Source: Catenisphaera adipataccumulans (GTDB taxonomy: Bacteria > Bacillota_I > Bacilli_A > Erysipelotrichales > Erysipelotrichaceae). Taken from it: a stretch of 59,540 nt of DNA. Position numbers and translations under genes: made by a program. Where the stretch lies: positions 1 to 59,540 of the forward strand of contig NZ_JACHHK010000010.1 in the NCBI RefSeq assembly GCF_014202755.1, written 5' to 3'. The notes under the pieces were generated by a model that was not told where the DNA came from, searched no databases, and saw only the letters and a list, made by a program, of their open reading frames with translations. Positions 55,639 through 59,540 of the stretch are shown here, piece by piece; position 1 is the first letter of the stretch; each line of letters opens with the position of its first letter.

Positions 55639-57054
55639 TTATCTTTTCTTCTTTTTCCGTTTTTTCTTTTGTTTCTTGCTTCCGGCATGACGGCTGGTTC
55701 CGGCTAAGCCCCCGCCGCGCTGCATATTCTGGAACGCGCCCATGTTCGGCATTCTGCCGCCGCTCATCATTTTTGTCATCGACTGCATCTGTTCCAACTG
55801 TTTGATCAATTTATTGACATCTGCCACTTTGACGCCGGACCCTTTTGCGATCCGGTTCTTGCGGGATGCCTTCAAGACTTTCGGATGATCACGTTCATAC
55901 GGTGTCATCGATTGTATGATCGCTTCGTTGCGTTTCATCTCCGAATTCAGCTTATCATCATCGACATTTTTGACCATCTTATTCAGGCCGGGGATCATCT
56001 TCATCATATTCTGGATCGAACCCATTTTCTTGATCTGGCCGTACTGTGACAGCAGATCATTGAATGTGAAGACACCAGCCATCATTCGTTCGGCAGTCTT
56101 CTGTTCGACTTCCATATCCAGTTTGTCCTGTGCTTGCTCTACCAAAGTCATGACATCGCCCATGCCCAGGATCCGGTCCGCCATACGGTCGGGATGGAAG
56201 GCTTCCAGATCATCCATTTTTTCACCATTGGACACAAATAGGACCGGTACATTCGTGATGCTGCGCACAGAAAGCAAGCCGCCGCCGCGGGCGTCACCAT
56301 CTAACTTCGTGACGATCAATCCGGTTATTCCCAGTTTTTCATTGAAATCCCTGGCTACAGTGATAATATCCTGACCGCTCATCGCATCGACGGTCAGCAC
56401 AATATTATCCGGCTGGATCGACGCTTTCATATCGGATAATTCCTGCATCAAAGCTTCATCAATATGCAGACGGCCGGCGGTATCGAAGATAACTAAATCT
56501 TTCTGCCGATCCTGCGCATATTTCATCGCTTCTTCAGCTGTCGTCACCGCATCTACATCGGCGCCCATCGTAAAGACATCGACATCAATGTCCTGCCCCA
56601 ATGTCTGCAGCTGCTGAATAGCAGCCGGACGGACCACATCGCAGGCGACCAGCAGGACCCGCCGTTTCATTTTCTTCGTGCAATATTTTGCGATCTTTGC
56701 CGAAGCGGTTGTTTTACCGGTTCCTTGAAGGCCGACCATCATCAATGTAGTAATGCCTTGTTTCTTAAAGTTCAGCTGCGCATCTTCTGATCCGAGCAGT
56801 TCCTGAATTTCATCATGAACGATCTTCACGACCATCTGGCCTGGATTCAAAGATTCCATGACTTCCTGGCCCATGGCCTTTTCTTTTACATCGGCGATGA
56901 AATTCTTGACAACTTCATAGTTGACATCGGCTTCCAGCAGCGACATGCGGACTTCCTTCAGCATGTCGTTCATATTCTTTTCGGTCAGTTTACCTTGACC
57001 GGTAATATTTTTTAATGCTTTATTTAAGCGGTCGCTTAATGATTCAAATGCCAT
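55639..57054 (-). CDS. ffh: Signal recognition particle protein Ffh
   Basis: Ffh binds SRP RNA and signal sequences. The 471 residues show the N domain, the SRP GTPase (GLQGTGKTT, DTAGRLHID, TKLDGDARGG) and the methionine-rich M domain, ending in a lysine/arginine-rich tail (KKQKKKRKKKKR). The start at 57054 follows GAGGAG. It sits upstream of rpsP, as in many Firmicutes. Confidence 0.97.
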   Translation of the reverse strand: MAFESLSDRLNKALKNITGQGKLTEKNMNDMLKEVRMSLLEADVNYEVVKNFIADVKEKAMGQEVMESLNPGQMVVKIVHDEIQELLGSEDAQLNFKKQGITTLMMVGLQGTGKTTASAKIAKYCTKKMKRRVLLVACDVVRPAAIQQLQTLGQDIDVDVFTMGADVDAVTTAEEAMKYAQDRQKDLVIFDTAGRLHIDEALMQELSDMKASIQPDNIVLTVDAMSGQDIITVARDFNEKLGITGLIVTKLDGDARGGGLLSVRSITNVPVLFVSNGEKMDDLEAFHPDRMADRILGMGDVMTLVEQAQDKLDMEVEQKTAERMMAGVFTFNDLLSQYGQIKKMGSIQNMMKMIPGLNKMVKNVDDDKLNSEMKRNEAIIQSMTPYERDHPKVLKASRKNRIAKGSGVKVADVNKLIKQLEQMQSMTKMMSGGRMPNMGAFQNMQRGGGLAGTSRHAGSKKQKKKRKKKKR

Positions 57055-57077
57055 AGTTTCACTCCTCAAACATGTCT

Positions 57078-57106
57078 AGAGTACCATAATTGTATCAAAT
57101 TGTCAT
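57078..57106 (-). promoter_or_regulatory. Possible ffh promoter
   Basis: On the minus strand ATGACA (57101-57106), a 17-bp spacer, TACTCT (57078-57083) preceded by TGG. The -10 match is only fair, though the extended TGG helps. Confidence 0.45.
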
Positions 57107-58017
57107 TTGCGTTTCGTCTTTATTTTTAATGCCTCCTGCAAAAGCTGATAAGCAATTTTTCGGCTGACAGGCACATACTGCCAGCGAATGGGTGAAGGTC
57201 TGAATTCAGATCCTTGGCTTGCCGATGGACGAAATACCAGCAGGCTCATTAAATAAAGATCGGCATTGCAGTACTGGCGGTCAAACTGAAAGTCATCATC
57301 CGGAAAAAGTTTTTTCAATGCCCGCTCTTGATAGCGGAAGGACTCGCGCATCTCCGAAACACGGTCGTAATCCATATGATTGGTCAATGACCCAGATCGG
57401 CCGACCCGGTAATGGTAACCATATTCATGCAGACAGCCGACACGTTCAGCGTTCAGGAGCACACGGTAGCTTGTGTAAGCATCCTCAAAAGAGTCTTTCT
57501 GTTCGGGAAAACGGATACCATCAAAACATTCTTTTTTATACAATTTTCCCCATAAATAATTATCAATTCCTTGTTCTTGGACCAATGCCCGGACGGCTTC
57601 CTTTCCCGTCAGGATCGGCCAGCGGCTGCATCTTGAACGAAGATGAAGATATTTGCCTTCCCGGATGTAACCGAACGTCACAATGTCACAGCTGCGTTTT
57701 TCCATCATCGCCATGCAGTCGGCTAATATATGGGGCTCAAGATAATCATCCCCGTCGACAAACATCAAATAGTTTCCGGCAGCCTTATCAAGTGCCATAT
57801 TCCGGGCAAAAGAAACGCCGTGGTTTTCGATCGAAAAAAGATGAATGCGCTCATCATGAATCGTTTGAATAACAGATAAAGTATCATCGGTCGAGCCGTC
57901 ATTGATCACGATCAATTCAAGATCCGTTTCAGTCTGGGAAAGGACCGATCGGATGGCTTTTTCAACATAATTTCCGACATTGTACACGGGCATGAGGACA
58001 CTTGTTTTCGGATTCAT
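57103..58017 (-). CDS. Family 2 glycosyltransferase
   Basis: The 304 residues begin with the GT-A fold of GT2 enzymes: KTSVLMPVYNVGNYVEKAI, VINDGSTDDT, and the metal-binding VDGDDYLEPH near residue 88. Such enzymes transfer sugars to wall polymers, capsule or lipids; donor and acceptor cannot be told from the sequence. No membrane helix is seen. It overlaps the TPR gene by 4 bp, so the two are likely made together. Confidence 0.88.
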   Translation of the reverse strand: MNPKTSVLMPVYNVGNYVEKAIRSVLSQTETDLELIVINDGSTDDTLSVIQTIHDERIHLFSIENHGVSFARNMALDKAAGNYLMFVDGDDYLEPHILADCMAMMEKRSCDIVTFGYIREGKYLHLRSRCSRWPILTGKEAVRALVQEQGIDNYLWGKLYKKECFDGIRFPEQKDSFEDAYTSYRVLLNAERVGCLHEYGYHYRVGRSGSLTNHMDYDRVSEMRESFRYQERALKKLFPDDDFQFDRQYCNADLYLMSLLVFRPSASQGSEFRPSPIRWQYVPVSRKIAYQLLQEALKIKTKRK

Positions 58018-59384
58018 CTGTCCGTAAACCTCTGATCCAGATCATGGATCAAATCTGAAAATATTTCCCAGTTCTCATCATCCGGATCATCAAACGAGTC
58101 GGCATAAGTCTTAAAAAAGTTCTCTGCTTCTTCAAAGCGTCCAGTCTGCAGATAACTGCAGTAAATGTAGAAAGCAGCATGCCCGTCGGGCAGTGCTTTT
58201 TCTTTCAAGGCGATGACTTCATCCAGATGGCCGGCATAATATTGAAAGAGCAGAAGGATCGCATAATACTGCGGCATACTATGATCGATCGTTTTCATAT
58301 ATTCCAGTCCTTCCTCCGGCATCCGGAAAGTCATATAATAGGAAATATGGAAAGCAATCGATTCAGGTGTTTCTGGATCTGTTTCGATTTTCATCAGCTG
58401 ATTGGCAAGACGCTTATTTTCATGTTCCGTCGCAAATTCACAAAGCTTTGAATAAATATCTAAATTCGCTTTAGCAGAATGAAGATATTCTTTTAAGTAT
58501 TGGTATTGTTCACTTTTATTCAATCCAAGATTCTCAAGCAGTATCAGTTTAGCGGTCAATACATCCTTTTCATCCATATCCACGTTTTCAGCATCCAGCG
58601 CCGCCCGATAACAACGATTGGCCTTTTCGGATTCACGTTTGGCTGCGTAAGCATTTCCTAATAACGAATACGTCCAGATGTTCGGGGCGGAATTTTTCAA
58701 TTGTTCCATTCGGTCAATCGCTTCGTCGTATTGATCATTTTCCATGAAAAAATCATACTCATATTGAAGATGATCAGCATTATCTGCTTCTAGATGATGA
58801 TCAAGAAGCGAATGCAGTCCTTCCAGACTTCCCATCTGATTCATGGTCTCGGCCGCTTCGTCCAGTAAATTGCTATCCAGCGCAACTGCTTTATCAATAT
58901 ACTCAATGCCCAGCTGATCTTTATCCAGCATCATATAGGCAGTACCGCACATCAGATAGGCCATCGGATAATCTGCTTCCAGCAGGACATCTTCAAAATA
59001 ACTCGCAGCGTTTTGATAATCATTTAATTTCATATAACAGAAACCAATGATATAACGAATGCGAAGCATTTCTGCATCATCGTCATCAATGTCACATTGT
59101 AGATAGCTTTCCAACGCTTCTTCAAAACGTCCCATTCCGATCAGAGCATCTCCGGTTCTTTCATGGATATAGGTATTTTGAAAACCCAGTTCTTTGGCAT
59201 GATGCATAAGGTCTAAAACGTCATGAAATCTTTCTTCATACATGTAGCAGTCCGATAATGACATAAAATAGAAAAAGTCCGGGCCATATTCCCGGTAATA
59301 TTGTTCAATCAAGTTTAATGCTTGTTCCCACTCATCCTGGTCTAACGCATCAATAATCGTATCTCTTAATTCTTCTTGATTCAT
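58014..59384 (-). CDS. TPR-repeat protein
   Basis: The 456 residues are mostly helical TPR-like repeats (for example AYLMCGTAYMMLDKDQLGIE; FEEALESYLQCDIDDDDAEM; IWTYSLLGNAYAAKRESEKA) rich in acidic residues, with no signal peptide and no catalytic domain. Probably a scaffold for protein contacts; partner unknown. The start at 59384 has no binding site and lies 7 nt after TACAAT; an in-frame ATG at 59393 overlaps that box. It is the first gene after an rRNA operon and is coupled to a glycosyltransferase. Confidence 0.82.
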   Translation of the reverse strand: MNQEELRDTIIDALDQDEWEQALNLIEQYYREYGPDFFYFMSLSDCYMYEERFHDVLDLMHHAKELGFQNTYIHERTGDALIGMGRFEEALESYLQCDIDDDDAEMLRIRYIIGFCYMKLNDYQNAASYFEDVLLEADYPMAYLMCGTAYMMLDKDQLGIEYIDKAVALDSNLLDEAAETMNQMGSLEGLHSLLDHHLEADNADHLQYEYDFFMENDQYDEAIDRMEQLKNSAPNIWTYSLLGNAYAAKRESEKANRCYRAALDAENVDMDEKDVLTAKLILLENLGLNKSEQYQYLKEYLHSAKANLDIYSKLCEFATEHENKRLANQLMKIETDPETPESIAFHISYYMTFRMPEEGLEYMKTIDHSMPQYYAILLLFQYYAGHLDEVIALKEKALPDGHAAFYIYCSYLQTGRFEEAENFFKTYADSFDDPDDENWEIFSDLIHDLDQRFTDR

Positions 59385-59391
59385 ATTACTC

Positions 59392-59397
59392 ATTGTA
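59392..59397 (-). promoter_or_regulatory. -10 box of the TPR gene close to its start codon
   Basis: TACAAT on the minus strand ends 7 nt before the ATG at 59384; the -35 position falls on the T-run of the rRNA terminator. It predicts a leaderless or nearly leaderless mRNA. Confidence 0.5.
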
Positions 59398-59411
59398 CAC
59401 GAAAGAGAGTG

Positions 59412-59438
59412 AAAAAAAAAGCACGCCAACTTGCGTAC
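59412..59438 (-). terminator. Terminator of the rRNA operon
   Basis: On the minus strand GTACGC (59433-59438) pairs with GCGTGC (59421-59426), including one G-U pair, followed by nine U. It lies just after the 5S gene. Confidence 0.82.
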
Positions 59439-59454
59439 CTTAAGAAAAGAAAAA

Positions 59455-59540
59455 CCCGGCAACGTGCTATGTTCGCAGGGGCAGGCCCAACTATTTTCGC
59501 CGCGGGAGTGCTTAACTTCTGTGTTCGGGATGGGAACAGG
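59455..59540 (-). rRNA. rrf: 5S ribosomal RNA, 3' part
   Basis: Read on the minus strand, the last 86 bases match the universal 5S pattern: CCCATCCCGAACACAGAAG, GTTAAGCACTCC, AATAGTTGGG and the 3' end GTTGCCGGGT. The 5' third lies past the right edge. It implies an rRNA operon transcribed towards this window. Confidence 0.92.

Overview
The window looks like a stretch of core chromosome from a low-to-moderate GC Bacillota (Firmicute). It carries RNase Y, an RNase J-family protein, YlxM, YneF, RbgA, a Prp protease next to an N-terminally extended L27, the two-subunit iron-sulfur serine dehydratase, ParE/ParC, PlsY, DprA and a ComK-family regulator. Gene content and order (for example plsY diverging from parE-parC with yneF next to them) fit the Erysipelotrichia or a relative. 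That placement is inference, since the only rRNA present is part of a 5S gene. The standard genetic code is used: TGA is a true stop in several overlapping gene pairs.

Layout. 1-1370 is a decayed patch with remnants of up to three genes on both strands. 1376-4635 (+) is mnmA-recD2. 4643-10083 (-) holds a transglycosylase, yneF and parE-parC. 10259-11335 (+) is plsY and a comK-like gene. 11332-19704 (-) is ridA-like, ftsK, an RNase J-like gene, miaB, rny, rpmF and yceD. 19794-21313 (+) is tmcAL and a DUF218 gene. 21315-28539 (-) is rel, apt, recJ, obgE, the L21-Prp-L27 operon and an unknown membrane protein. An AT-rich gap of about 550 bp leads to the + strand sdaAB-sdaAA operon. From 30713 to the right edge every gene is on the minus strand: dnaE; smc-ftsY-ylxM-ackA-nrnA; tsf/rpsB, pyrH, frr, uppS, cdsA, rseP; topA-trmFO-xerC; dprA; lepB-rbgA-rnhB; rplS; rpsP-khpA-rimM-trmD; ffh; a TPR protein with a glycosyltransferase; and the 3' part of a 5S rRNA.

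Functionally this is information processing (replication, topology, repair, segregation), translation and ribosome assembly, RNA decay, the SRP/secretion route, envelope lipid and peptidoglycan synthesis, stringent response, and a little carbon metabolism (serine to pyruvate, acetate kinase). Operons are compact, with many 4-11 bp overlaps and clear hairpin-plus-T terminators, several of which overlap the stop codon of the gene they end.

I found no CRISPR array, insertion sequence, prophage, tRNA or obvious new multi-gene system. The most unusual signals are: (i) a repeated arrangement of a -10 hexamer followed by 6-7 nt and then the start codon, with no ribosome binding site, at tmcAL, recJ, dnaE and the TPR gene, which predicts leaderless mRNAs; (ii) an RNase J-like protein with several metal ligands replaced; (iii) a ComK-family regulator; (iv) a Rid-family protein lacking the catalytic arginine and ending in a four-cysteine tail; (v) a perfect palindrome at the serine dehydratase promoter; and (vi) the pseudogene patch at the left edge.
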